A stretch of 64,000 nucleotides of DNA. It comes from Oscheius sp. JU75 (Eukaryota > Nematoda > Chromadorea > Rhabditida > Rhabditidae). This document shows, one piece after another, positions 23,601 to 33,838 of the stretch. The position numbers were made by a program, and so were the translations under genes. Each line of letters begins with the position of its first letter. Position 1 is the first letter of the stretch. The stretch is from the NCBI GenBank assembly GCA_037178855.1, contig JASJZC010000001.1, positions 7,812,001 to 7,876,000 of the forward strand. Direction: 5' to 3'. The notes under the pieces are model-generated. The model saw only the letters and a program-made list of their open reading frames with translations, had not been told where the DNA came from and ran no database searches.

Positions 23601-24325
23601 TACCCAAGGGCTCGAGGTCATCCGTGACTGCCTTCCAGACGTTCTTCAACTGGAAACAGTACTGACAGTAGTTCGAGTAGACGTAGAGAATGAAGGGCTG
23701 TTCATAGCTTCTGTCTAGTATTCCATGGGTGTACTGTCTGATCGTGATTCGCTGCTTTACGAACAGGTCATCGTCCGAACCGAAACCGAAACCGTTGAAC
23801 TGAAAAAGAAGGTTCCATTTGAGCATTTCTACTACGCTTAATCAATAGACACTTATTTTCAATGTTTTTGTATATGAAAACTCGCTATTTCGGCTCTTTT
23901 CTCTATATTTTCTGGTCCAAATCTTGTTCGACAGGGTTGCACAAATTGAGAGAAAAACTCACAAATCCGCCTCCAAATCCTCCATGGAAGCCTCCTCCTC
24001 CAGCTCCTCCTGGAGTATCATCAAACGTTCCAAACTTGTCGTATCGTTCCTTCTTCAACGGGTCCGACAAAATTTCGTAGGCTTTTGTAATGGCCACGAA
24101 TCTCTCCTGAGCCCCTGGACTGCTGTTTTTGTCAGGATGCCTGAATTTTATCCCTTTTCCATCATTTTCAGAGATTTACCATTCTCTCGCCAGCGATTTG
24201 TAGGCCTTTTTGATGTCCTTCGGACTGACATTCCTCTTCACGCCGAGTTCAGCATACGGATCTCGAGGATAGTCAGCAAAGACGGCTAGGACGAAAAGAC
24301 AGGCGCCAAGGAAGAGAAGTTTCAT
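20638..24325 (-). CDS. DNAJC16: DnaJ homolog subfamily C member 16, ER J-protein
   Basis: The signal peptide [17 protein letters not shown] is followed by a J domain ([20 protein letters not shown]) with the HPD triad in EWHPDKNSS. A short Gly/Phe linker ([16 protein letters not shown]) follows, then a thioredoxin-like domain with a CxxC motif ([12 protein letters not shown]). A long middle region resembles further thioredoxin folds. Near the C-terminus is one membrane segment ([17 protein letters not shown]), then a basic stretch and an acidic Asp/Ser tract. This order matches DNAJC16/ERdj8 (C. elegans dnj-8), an ER-membrane J-protein linked to autophagosome size and redox folding. There are many short introns. 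Two longer ones hold tRNA-like elements (21150 and 23125). The stop is TGA or equivalent after EWPENLK. Confidence 0.9.
21150..21225 (+). repeat. tRNA-like element in a DNAJC16 intron
   Basis: The A box is TGGCTTAGTGGTTAGCGTGC and the B box is GTGTTCGATCCCC. The T stem pairs with one mismatch, but I find no acceptor stem. A short T run follows. It shares GGCTATAAATC with the element at 26070. It lies antisense to the host gene. Confidence 0.6.
23125..23200 (+). repeat. tRNA-like element in a DNAJC16 intron
   Basis: The A box is CAGCTCAGCGGTTAGCGCAC and the B box is GGATTGGATTCCC, followed by T6. It shares TTGAGCGATCCGGATT with the 12345 element. No complete cloverleaf forms. Confidence 0.6.
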
Positions 24326-24592
24326 TCAGGACACCAGGTTTAGCCCAAACTGAAAGGCATGAGACTGAGCGGTCAGGTAAAAATCAATAATCTCAAGGAT
24401 ACTTCCTCCTCATTTTCTGTTGAAAACTGTCGAAAAGAGAGGAAGAAAGAAATGTGAACGGCTAAGTGTAATACCAGGCATATTGATTTTGCTCTTGGAG
24501 GCAAGATGTGAGTGTGTGTGGCATTGGAGCGAGGCCGAGAGGTACCGACGATGTGACTTTTATATCTTCACAAAATCTGCTATTTTTCAAAC

Positions 24593-24598
24593 TTTATT
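24593..24598 (-). terminator. Polyadenylation signal of SARAF
   Basis: AATAAA on the minus strand about 50 bases after the SARAF stop codon. Confidence 0.5.
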
Positions 24599-24647
24599 AT
24601 TGTGAGAATGACAAAAACCCGTATATAAAAACGCTGTGTGTCATCGT

Positions 24648-25830
24648 TCAGCGACGACTCGTTCCTCCGTATCCTGAAAATAAGATTTTTTATAAGGAAT
24701 TCCCTCTCCAAATACCAGTACTCTGATGCATATCACTGCTGCTACAGCTTGGAACAGATGATGAAGGCCGAGAATATCCAGATGAATAGGTAGAGGATGA
24801 AGGACGCGTTCTTGTCGGCTCCGGCTGCTGTCCCTGACGTCTTCCCATAAAATAGCCGCCCAGAGCACCGAGACCGGCTCCGGTCCAGAATCCCGCTCCT
24901 CCTTGACCACCAGCTGCTCCGGCATCGCGTCCAAATCCCATCGTTCTCGGTCGAGAATTCCAACCAAATCCTTGTCGGGTGCCCTCATTCGGAGGAGCCG
25001 AATAGTTCGGTCTCTGCCGCACATTTTCTGATCTCATCGTGTCGTCGTAGGACGGAGGAGGGGGAGCGGACGGGTTGCCGTAGGAAGGCGGCTTGGTGGG
25101 GTAGTCTTGATCGTCGGGACCGGGAGGATAGTCGGGGCCATCGTTCGGGTAACGGCGACTAGCTGAAAGTTTAGCTATACACCGAAGATTCAAAGCGTAC
25201 CTCCATCCGGCGAATCCTCTCCTCTGCTCTTGGTTAAACACATGTAGAAGGCCACGAAGACGATGAACACAATCACTGCCCACGTTCCGAAGATGTTCGT
25301 GGCTCTGGTCATCAAAATAAGCTCGATTAAAGTATAAAATACTCACTCTTCGTGCTGCGGTGTGCGTCTCTTCAAGTCGGCCGTGTACTCCAGATCATAC
25401 TCCAGTCCACAGGAGCCGTGAAGAATGTACGGATCGTCGGGATGGTCGAAACCTTCACAGGTGACTGTAATCTGGAAGTGTTTCGATTTGAAAAGGAATG
25501 ATTGAGGGCAAAACCTTGCCAAATTCGTAATCCGTCGGCATTTCGGCCACACATCGCCATTCGTAGTCGAGACCGTTGAAACCGGCCTTTGTGCACTGTG
25601 CTACACGAGGCACAAACCTGTGAGCAGCTGCTCCACCGACGCATTTCATCTGAGGAACGGGGCTGGATCTTCTTCCTAACGAATTTGTTAATAAAAAATA
25701 TTGAAAAAAACGCACCAGTAGTCATTTGTCCTTCCTTCAGGGTGATTGTGCTGACATCGGAGAGCAGGACTTTTTTGTGAGCTCCCTCCACACAAGCCAG
25801 TAATCCAAATAGAAGGAGAATTATTTTCAT
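24648..25830 (-). CDS. SARAF: Store-operated calcium entry regulator SARAF
   Basis: SARAF is an ER-membrane protein that inactivates STIM/Orai calcium entry. Evidence: signal peptide MKIILLLFGLLACVEG, luminal block VLLSDVSTITLKEGQMTT, then SSPVPQMKCVGGAAAHRFVP and a series of conserved cysteines with TVTCEGFDHPDDPYILHGSC and GLEYDLEYT. One membrane segment follows (WAVIVFIVFVAFYMCL), then a Pro/Gly/Ser-rich cytoplasmic tail containing GAGFWTGAGLGALGGYFMG. The last exon restores the C-terminus STGYGGTSRR, which matches the family's conserved SGYGGT-RRR end. About 340 residues. The ATG follows TTTTCAGAA, a likely trans-splice acceptor. Confidence 0.93.
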
Positions 25831-26069
25831 TTCTGAAAATACAAATTGTTTTTTGAAAAACAGAAGAGATAAGTGAGAGAAATCAGCTGCGAGGGGAATG
25901 ATAAGGACTGGGAGAGAAGACGGGAGGAGTGACCGCCTATTACACGTGTGTTTGTGGCTGGGGATTGCGAAAGTAGAGCGTGTGTGGAGGTTATTGAGGA
26001 AAATGGCGTTTAGACAGGGAAAAATTGCAAATCTCTTATTTTAAGGTGTCTGTAGTACAACGGGCGTTG

Positions 26070-26148
26070 GACTAATAGCTCAGCGGCTAGCACGTTATGC
26101 TATAAATCGACGACTTAAGTTCGATTCCCGGATGGTTGCAGATGTTTT
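26070..26148 (+). repeat. tRNA-like element, intergenic
   Basis: The A box is ATAGCTCAGCGGCTAGCACG and the B box is AGTTCGATTCCCG. The T stem does not pair, so it is not a functional tRNA. It shares GCTATAAATC with the element at 21150 and lies between SARAF and the next minus-strand gene. Confidence 0.6.
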
Positions 26149-26278
26149 CGGATTTCTGAGAGTGCTGGTTAAAAGGAATAAACAATTGATCGATATCGTT
26201 GACTGTTTTAGGCAGTTTGCTGCAAAGCAATGTGGAAAAACATCAGCAAAAAGTTTCCTCTTAGTTTACTAGCCATAA

Positions 26279-26703
26279 TTATATGTACACGCGTCTTACT
26301 CGGTATTCAGAGCGAATGAAAGTCTTCTCTTTGAACAGATGCTTCGACTTTTCCTTCATCACATCCTTCCTCTGCAAGTTTCTGCTGCCTTCTGGCTGAC
26401 CATCTTGCGGCGCCGGCTCCAGCGGCACGTCCCATTCGCTCTTCTCATAGATCTCTTCCGACTTGAGGTAGCCATCGAAATTCACAGCCGGATTCTCCTG
26501 CTTCGCTGGCCTGTTCGCATCCGTTTCCTTCTTCTCCACATTCCAGTCCGTCTTCGTGAACAACGGCTGCTGTACTGCTCCAGTCAGATCCGGCTTCTTC
26601 GTCGAGCCCGCCTTCGTTTTTTCTCCGTCCTTGAAGCTCGAGTTCTTTTTTTGCAGCTAGCGAGCGGAAGGAGTAGTAGCAGCTGGAGGAAGAACAACAG
26701 CAT
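26279..26703 (-). CDS. Small secreted protein, frame break at an A7 run
   Basis: The ATG at 26703 opens a strong signal peptide (MLLFFLQLLLLLPLASC). In that frame translation soon stops. After seven consecutive A residues (complement of 26646-26652) the minus-one frame reads convincingly: KKNSSFKDGEKTKAGSTKKP, onward through NFDGYLKSEEIYEKSEWDV to EYRVRRVYI and TAA. One extra A, or a minus-one slip on the A run, would join signal peptide and body into about 140 residues. The alternative is a start of the body exon after GCTAG, leaving no start codon nearby. The body is hydrophilic, rich in Lys, Glu and Pro. No family recognised. Confidence 0.55.
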
Positions 26704-26719
26704 CGAGACTGTCGGGGCA

Positions 26720-27180
26720 ATGCTTTTGCTGTCTAAGATGTTTCTGGAAGTAAAACCCTCAGGAGAGACTGTCTCTTGTTCTGTGAGCTCTTATGTCTCT
26801 AAGAATCCGTTCTACCCACTTCTATTGTCTCCCCGATCTTTCCCAATAGAAATAGCTTTAGAAACTTTCTATTTTCGCTCGACCACACTCTCCCTAATTT
26901 CCCCTCGGTGCTCTCGACGAACGGAAATCGGAGGAAGTGAGTACGCTTGACTGCCTTGGCCACTTGGGAAGTCTCAATTCAATACCTCTTTCCACCCTAT
27001 TTTTTATGGCTACTAATCAAATCCAGGAGAGATAAATAGAAAAGTGTCATCTGGCTTCCTCCAATAGCCACAGCAGACCTCTCACTGGTGTGGGATTACA
27101 CCACAACCCTCAGGCTATCGATCGGCCGTTAGGCTTTGTCTCTTATCCTCTTATTCTCCTATTGTTGTTTTTCGATAGAT
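26720..27180. other. Intergenic, divergent promoters likely
   Basis: This lies between a minus-strand gene and CIB. I see no gene, repeat or strong motif in it. Confidence 0.3.
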
Positions 27181-27978
27181 ATGGGTAATTCCGGGAGCTC
27201 CCTCTCCGACCTGAATCTCTTCAGTAAGGGCGGCGTTTTCACTAGAGAACAGCTAGACGAATATCAGGTGAGCCATCGTGAAAAATATAGTTAAAAATCT
27301 TGCTCAGGATTGTACCTTCTTCACACGAAAAGACATCATTCGACTGTATAAGCGATTCTATGCCTTGAATCCGCAAAAAGTGCCGACAAATATGCAAGGA
27401 AACAGGCCAAGTATCATCACACTTACTTTCGAGGAAATCGAAAAGATGCCCGAGTTAAGGGTAAGCCCAATTTTGACATTTTAAGTCCAATGTTTAGGAA
27501 AACCCATTTCGAAGGCGAATTTGTGAGGTTTTCTCAGAAGACGGCAGGGGGAATTTGACATTTGACGACTTCTTGGACATGTTTAGCGTTTTCTCAGAGA
27601 TGGCACCTCTTCAGCTCAAACTCAAATATGCTTTTAGGATATATGGTGAGTCTTCCTTTGCTAGGCATTAAAAAAGACTTCAGATTACGATGGAGACGAC
27701 CATCTCGGTCACGATGATCTATCCAAAATGGTGCGGAGTTTGACAAGGGACGAGCTCACAGACGAAGAGGTCGAATTCATCATTGAGAGGGTAAGAGAGA
27801 CTGTCAGAGGTCAATTTCCCATTCAGATTATCGAAGAAGCCGATTTGGACGGCGACGATCGATTGAATTACGCTGAATTTGAGGCAAGTAGTATTTTCCC
27901 GTCTAACTAGAGAGAACGTTTCAGCATGTGGTCAGTCGCTCGCCCGACTTTATCCGCACCTTCCACGTGAGGATCTGA
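27181..27978 (+). CDS. CIB2: Calcium and integrin-binding protein, CIB2/3-like
   Basis: EF-hand protein of the CIB family, which binds calcium and integrin or TMC channel tails. The start [11 protein letters not shown] has Gly2 for myristoylation. The conserved block [20 protein letters not shown] and [20 protein letters not shown] match CIB2/CIB3 closely. EF3 has [15 protein letters not shown]4 has [13 protein letters not shown], and the end [13 protein letters not shown] matches the family C-terminus. Five or six exons with short introns give about 205 residues. The N-terminal extension is slightly longer than in vertebrate CIB2. Its stop lies only 75 bp from the STOML2 stop on the other strand, and AATAAA is at 28028. 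Orthology to CIB2 rather than CIB3 is not resolved. Confidence 0.9.
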
Positions 27979-28027
27979 ACTGCCTTTTAAAAAAAAAGAG
28001 AGTCTTTATCTCTGCATAACCGGTTTA

Positions 28028-28033
28028 AATAAA
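28028..28033 (+). terminator. Polyadenylation signal of CIB gene
   Basis: AATAAA 50 bases after the CIB stop and 21 bases before the end of the converging STOML2 coding region. The two 3' UTRs must overlap. Confidence 0.6.
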
Positions 28034-28053
28034 ACTGAAAAACTGAGAAGAGA

Positions 28054-29273
28054 TCAGACCTGGGTCTTCTTGTTCTTGATCGACTCGTAGACGGCCAGAG
28101 CTTGTGTGACCATGCTGCTCGGTTCGGACATGTTTGCGGGCAGAATCACAGTGTTTGTATCCTTTGCCAGCTTGCCGAATGCCTCGACGTATTGTTCGGC
28201 AATTGTTAAAGCCACGGCGCCGCTGGATTCCTGAATTTTTTTTTCGATGAAACATTGCGGAATAAATGCCTACTTTGTGTTCGAGAGACTGGGCGATCCG
28301 AGAAATGGCCTGGGCTCTGGCCTCGGCGTTGATACGAAGAGCTTCTGCTTCTCCTCTGGCAATGTTGATTTGCTCGGCCTCGCGAGCCTCCGAGGCAAGG
28401 ATTTGGGCTTTCTTCTCTCCTTCGGCTCGATTCACCGCGGCATCTCTAAAGTAGGCATTAGGAAAACATAAAAATGGCTACCTGTGTCCTTCAGACTCGA
28501 GAATGACTGCTCTTTTGCGTCGTTCAGCTTCAACCTGCATCTGCATCGCTTCTTGAATCTTCTCGGGCATTCTCATGTCGCGAATCTCGTAACTGAGCGG
28601 GCTTTAAAAAAAAAGAAGGGAAAACCTCACCGCATGCAGGTGATGCCCCACGGCTCGGCAGCCTTGTTAATCGACTCGACAATTTGCTGATTCAGCTGCT
28701 CTCGCTCTCTGAACACCGTATCCAGACTGATTTTGCCGACTTCAGAGCGCATGGTTGTCTGGGCGAGCTGTGTGACAGCAAATTCCGGATCATCCACTCC
28801 GTAAGAGGCCTAAACATGGATATTTTATGAAAAGAAACGGGTACTAACCTTGTATGGATCGTGGATTCTCAGATAAAGAACTCCGTCAAGCTGCAGCTGA
28901 ACATTGTCGATAGTAATGGCTCCTTGTTGGGGAATTTCTATGGCGATTTCCTTGAGACTTTGAACGAATTTGATCTTGTCGACTATTGGCAGAAGAACGT
29001 TAAGACCCTGAAGAGAAAACTTGCGTTTTTTGTTTTAAAAACATACCGGATCGAGGGTCTTGTAGAATTTGCCCATCCTTTCGACAACCCAGGCTTCCTG
29101 CTGGGGAACAAAGTTGATGATCGTATTTGTGCCATGTGCTTCACGGTAATCTACACGATTTAGAGCCGCTTGGAAACTGAAACCATGCGAAGTATATAGG
29201 TAAAAATTATAAAAGCGTACCTCGGTCGGGCAACTAGACGCTGTAATGCAGGAAGTCTGCTGATCGTTGCCAT
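28054..29273 (-). CDS. STOML2: Stomatin-like protein 2, mitochondrial
   Basis: SPFH/prohibitin-superfamily scaffold of the inner mitochondrial membrane that binds cardiolipin and prohibitins. The N-terminus [20 protein letters not shown] is an amphipathic targeting peptide. It is followed by the SPFH domain with [40 protein letters not shown] and [20 protein letters not shown]. Then comes a coiled-coil with [24 protein letters not shown] repeats and a conserved C-terminal part ([20 protein letters not shown]). About 330 residues. The start lies shortly behind TTTCCAG. It diverges from FCF1 across 494 bp. Confidence 0.93.
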
Positions 29274-29767
29274 CTCTATCTGGAAATCGAAGATTTAGAC
29301 TAGCTTTTATAGAACAAGCTGATGCAAAGAAGAAGAAGAAAAATTTTGAAATCCTTGATTTTTCGTACGGTTGACGTTTGCGTATTTTTGGAATCGCTGC
29401 CTCCTATTTCTATGATTCTAATTATTGCATTTGCTCCTGTTTTTCACGTTTATTTGCCGAAAGAGATACTGAAAAACGAGTTCATTGACAGAAAGATTAT
29501 GCAATAAACTTTTTGATTGCATTTAAATTCTTTTGGAAGTGCGCGCAATATTTATTACGCGGCGTTTTGAATTCTGTCAATTATTTTTTTTGAGCCAGCC
29601 ATCTCGCTTTCCTTTATTTTCACGCTCACTTAGACCTTCTGTTTATTGTCTAAAAGCAATACAGATTGATCTCAAAGCTCTGACGAAACGAAACCATTTG
29701 ATGAAATTTGAATTTTTTCGATTTTCCTTTGCATACATACTCTTTGACGGCTCTTCAACTTTCAGGC
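29274..29767. promoter_or_regulatory. Divergent upstream region of STOML2 and FCF1
   Basis: AT-rich spacer between two divergent housekeeping genes, so it probably holds both promoters. I see no defined TATA box or repeat. Confidence 0.4.
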
Positions 29768-30488
29768 ATGGGAAAGGTGAAAAAGGCCGCTAAATTCGCT
29801 AAAAGAACGGCTTGTTCGAACCTTGTCAAGCCGACAGATAGCAGAATGTGAGTTTTCTGATTCTTTCTCTTTCAAGGTAGCTTTTTTTCAGCCAAGAAGA
29901 AAACAGAGTCATTCGGAAGAAGAAGGAAGATGAACAAGAACTGAAGCTTAAAGAAGCACCAAAAGTCTCGTCTGCAATGTTCATGCGGTACAATACACAG
30001 CTCGGACCCCCCTTTCACGTGCTCATTGACACCAACTTTCTCAACTTTTCCGTCAAAAATCGAATGGACGTCATGACTGGATTCATGGATTGTCTCTACG
30101 CGAAAGATAGGGGATTTCTGAGCTTTTGTATAAATGAATTTCAGTAATTCCCTACGTGACAGACTGCGTCCTCGGAGAGCTGGAAAAGGCCGGCAACAGA
30201 TTCAAAATTGCTCTCAAAATCATTAAGGACAATCGCTTCCAGCGACTGAAATGCGATCACAAGGGCATCTACGCCGACGACTGTCTCGTACAAAGGGTTA
30301 CTCAGGTACGAACGAGATTGTATCCTCTTTATTTGGATTTTCAGCACAAATGTTATATCGTGGCCACGTGTGATCGTGACCTGAAGCGTCGAATTCGTAA
30401 GATCCCCGGAGTGCCCATCATGTTTCTTTCCGGTCACAGATACAGTATCGAGAGGATGCCAGACGCCTATGGTGCTCCGGCTCAGTGA
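29768..30488 (+). CDS. FCF1: rRNA-processing PIN-domain protein FCF1/UTP24
   Basis: FCF1/UTP24 is the endonuclease of the small-subunit processome that cleaves pre-rRNA near 18S. The start [20 protein letters not shown] is followed by a basic N-terminus. The PIN domain has acidic residues at [20 protein letters not shown] and [11 protein letters not shown], and the protein ends [19 protein letters not shown]. These blocks match the family in order, and about 200 residues is the usual length. Four exons. The start follows TTTCAGGC, a likely trans-splice acceptor. It converges with the syntrophin gene, with 140 bp between stops. Confidence 0.94.
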
Positions 30489-30627
30489 TCTTACAAAAGT
30501 TGTTGGCTTGTTTTTGTTATACTTGTTGGCGCATAAATCTGGTAACTCCGTAAAAATATTCATTTAGTGAAAGAATCTTTTGGTCGATATTTTGTGGCAG
30601 TTTTTGAGACGAAATTCCCCGTAAAAT

Positions 30628-33243
30628 CTAGGCGTACAGGCCGAGTCGATAGACTTTTGTTGCGAGAAACGAGTGCAGAATGAAGACGACCGGCTTGGCC
30701 GATGTCAACAGGTCGAGTTCCTGCTCCCCGGTCGGCGCTCCGAAATCCATCCACAGGAATCGACCACCGTCGTCTCCAGTCGCTCTGATCGACTCGAACG
30801 GTTGCTGCCAGAGGATCTGAAGACTCTTTTAGGTACTTTCTAGGGAGGGTTACCTCTCCATCTGGAGTACAAAGCGTGATTCCCGTGTCCAAATTGACGA
30901 TGAGCTCCGAGTTTTCTCCTCTCCAAACACATGGAGCTGAGACCTGAACGGAAAAATTATAGTTCCCGGCAGAAAAGGAACCTGTGATGTCTCCGCGCAA
31001 GCCTCATAGGTTCCCAGAACTAGTGCTTTCACCCATCTGGCCAGATCCGAATGGGTTTCGACCTGGAAAAGACCAAAATATTCGATTCCTATTATGTCCA
31101 GACCTTCAGCATTTGTGTCCTGACTCCATCCTGAGTGCCTGTCCTTATTTTCATCGAGATCACATCGGACAGCCCCTTCATAATTGGAGCACTTCGACTG
31201 GTAGTTTGGACGACGCGCGTGGCTACCAGTGGTCGGCTCAGTCTCGGCTCTGCCCATTCGGCTTTTATCTGCGGAACGGCGTCGTAAAAGAGGACTTCCG
31301 ACTGTGTGAGGGTGAGGAATCGCGGCTGCCACATTATCAGACCGTTCTCGGTTATCTGGAGATGTTGAAATGAGTCGTCAGTGGCTAAAATACCTGTTCC
31401 GATACCCAGCCCATCTTTCGGATTTGTGGATGCCCGCCGAGCATCAGATTCACCTGGAATGGGGGTGTTTGTCAACTCTTTGTCGTCCTACTTGACTCTC
31501 TACCCTCATGATCTCTCAAAAACATCGACCTACCTGAGCCAGAGCCTGTGTCAACAGATTGTTGGTACAGGTGTGAACAGCCTCGAACCAGGAATCCGTC
31601 TCTGCAGCCGAGGAGGCTCTCATGACGATGCTGTATCGACATGACGGGCTTCGAATCTGTATTTTACGCATATTACCACATTCCCATCGGTCACACTCCA
31701 CCTCAAAAATCCTGCCTTCGGCGTCCTGATCGATGCCGGCTCGTGTAACATAGGCCAACTTGAGTCCAATGGTCCGTATCCGGTCGCGCACGTCGTCGTC
31801 CCAGTCGATCTTCTCTATCACATGGTCCCTCTTCATTATCTCCTCCTTCCGGTATTGGACTGAAAGTGTTTCATTGTGGCTGTCTAACTGGTGTGGGAAA
31901 CGTCTATATCACAACACCATTTTCAGGTTCAAGACCTTGCTTTCGAGCTTTGCAATCTATTGTGAAGTTTTAGAGCTGATCAATCTCTACAACTTTACGG
32001 AACAGGCAAAAGTCTGAAAATGCCATCACAGTCACTCGTCATCACAGTCACTCGTCATTTCTGCCCTCCAGTCATGACAACTTTTGCATTTCAAATAACC
32101 GCGCCATCAAAAAAGAACGAGAGATCTTTGTCCAACTCTGTTTACGCCCTTGCGCCTACCATGGAGATCCACGACTCGGCCGGCTCTCTTGAGCGCTCTG
32201 ACAGCTTCATCATGTGTCGCATCGATGAGTGTCTCTCCATTAACTGCCAGAATAGCGTCTCCGACGAACAGCTCCCCCGTCGTGTCGGCAGCCATTCCTT
32301 TGAAGATCTTACTACAATTTGAGGGGTGTGTCTATCAGGTCAGGCTTCCCACTCACCTGATAATGATGGGCATGCTGTTATCCCTTCCTCCTTTGATACT
32401 GATCCCGAGCCCGTTTCCGTCATACTTGACCACTCGGACTGTTCTTTTCTCCGACTCCAAATCTTGTGTTGTTTCGCTGTCCACGCCCTGGGAACACATG
32501 TTATTTTGCCTGCGAGACTTCCTCATTTCTAATGAGAATCGCGCTCTCTTCTATTGAATTACCGCCAATGGGCTCTCCTTCCCAAATATTCCATTAGCTT
32601 CATGGCGCGGCCATTTTTCACGTAAGCATGATTGACTGGACTCTTTCGAGAGAGAGAATATGACATTCTTTTTGGAACATGAAATTGGAGATGAATCGCA
32701 CATGTGTGCAAACAGAGGAAGATGTTAGTCAACATGGTTTTGGGCCTTTGGGAGATGTCGAATCCACAATCACAAATTACTGTCTGTAGCCTGTACCGAA
32801 GGATCTCCTGCCTTTAGTAACTAAACTTTTATCTATTTAGCACCTAGCTCAAAGCTGCTTGACGGAATATCCATCTAGCGGTATGTTTTGAGTATTGAAC
32901 AGCTGAGAGCAGCCAAAATAGACCGAAATCGTGCGAACTGTGAGCAGAAGCCTCAACCTCCTTGGCTGTTTAACTGTGACCTTTAATGCCATGCCTACCG
33001 GCTATTCAAAAACCTGGAAGGCTGAAAGAATCCAGTCAAACCACATGGAGAAAAATGTTCAACCTCTGTCCACTTTACGGAGTCTATTAGCACAAGTAGA
33101 TGAGCCCAGTTTGACTCATGAAGCGTTGGAACGAGTAATTGACCAACCTGGAGAGTGAGAGCAGTGGGGTCAAGTGTGACAAGCACTCGATGCCATTGTT
33201 GCTGGACGAGTACATCCAGTAGGCCAGTACGGACGGCTGCCAT
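30628..33243 (-). CDS. Alpha/beta-class syntrophin
   Basis: Syntrophins are membrane-associated adaptors of the dystrophin complex. The first exon ([20 protein letters not shown]) is the first half of a split PH domain. After a long intron come [18 protein letters not shown] and the PDZ domain with [20 protein letters not shown]. The second half of PH1 follows, then PH2 ([20 protein letters not shown]), then the C-terminal syntrophin-unique region, which ends [11 protein letters not shown] and matches the family ending VTRLGL-A. Domain order PH-PDZ-PH-PH-SU is diagnostic. The intron between exons 1 and 2 (about 32.5-33.15 kb) is unusually long for the window. It probably scaffolds channels and receptors at muscle or neuronal membranes. 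Confidence 0.92.
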
Positions 33244-33838
33244 GTGTGAGTGTCTGCGTGTCTACCCGCCCGGGCTCTCTACACACTCTCCCGGCCATTG
33301 GCTTTTCCTCCTCGAGGCAGCCTGTCAGGCAGCGCGTGAACGAGAGTGAAACCCTGGGCTTACTTCCTCCCTCTCTCTCTCTCTCTCAAATGATTCATTC
33401 GGGATCAACTATTCGAAATTAGCAGCTGATGGTTCCACGCTCTTTATTGTTCGCACCTTTTGCGATAACCTGCCCGCATGGCTGATAAGCCGTGAATTGT
33501 GACACCGGTTCTGTCCAGAACATGCACTGTGTTCCCTTTTCCCGAAAACAGCTGTCAATACTCCATGCGTAGAATTACACTGTCTCGCTCATCTGTCAGA
33601 TGACGGAAAGCTCCCAGCTGTTGCATACCGAGGAGCCTTCTCCTTTCCTTTCTTTTTTCAGCTGACCAGTCCGTTGACACAAAAACTGGACACTGAGTAC
33701 ATTTGTCCTCCGTGTCTGCCAGTCTGTCTGTTCCCTGTTTTCCCCCCACGTTCCTTTCTCCGTCTCACCACCGTTTTGTTTTGGTTGCTGCCAGCTTCCT
33801 GCCAGTTTCAAAGTGTTTTTTCCAGGTCAGCATCTCAC
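33244..33838. other. Divergent intergenic region
   Basis: Between the syntrophin and inositol kinase genes. It has a CT microsatellite (about 33368-33387) and otherwise nothing I can identify. It probably holds both promoters. Confidence 0.35.

Noticed and set aside
26339-26950. Long plus-strand open frame of about 200 codons
   Set aside because: It is the antisense of the small secreted protein and its upstream flank. It has a biased Arg/Leu composition and no splice or start context.
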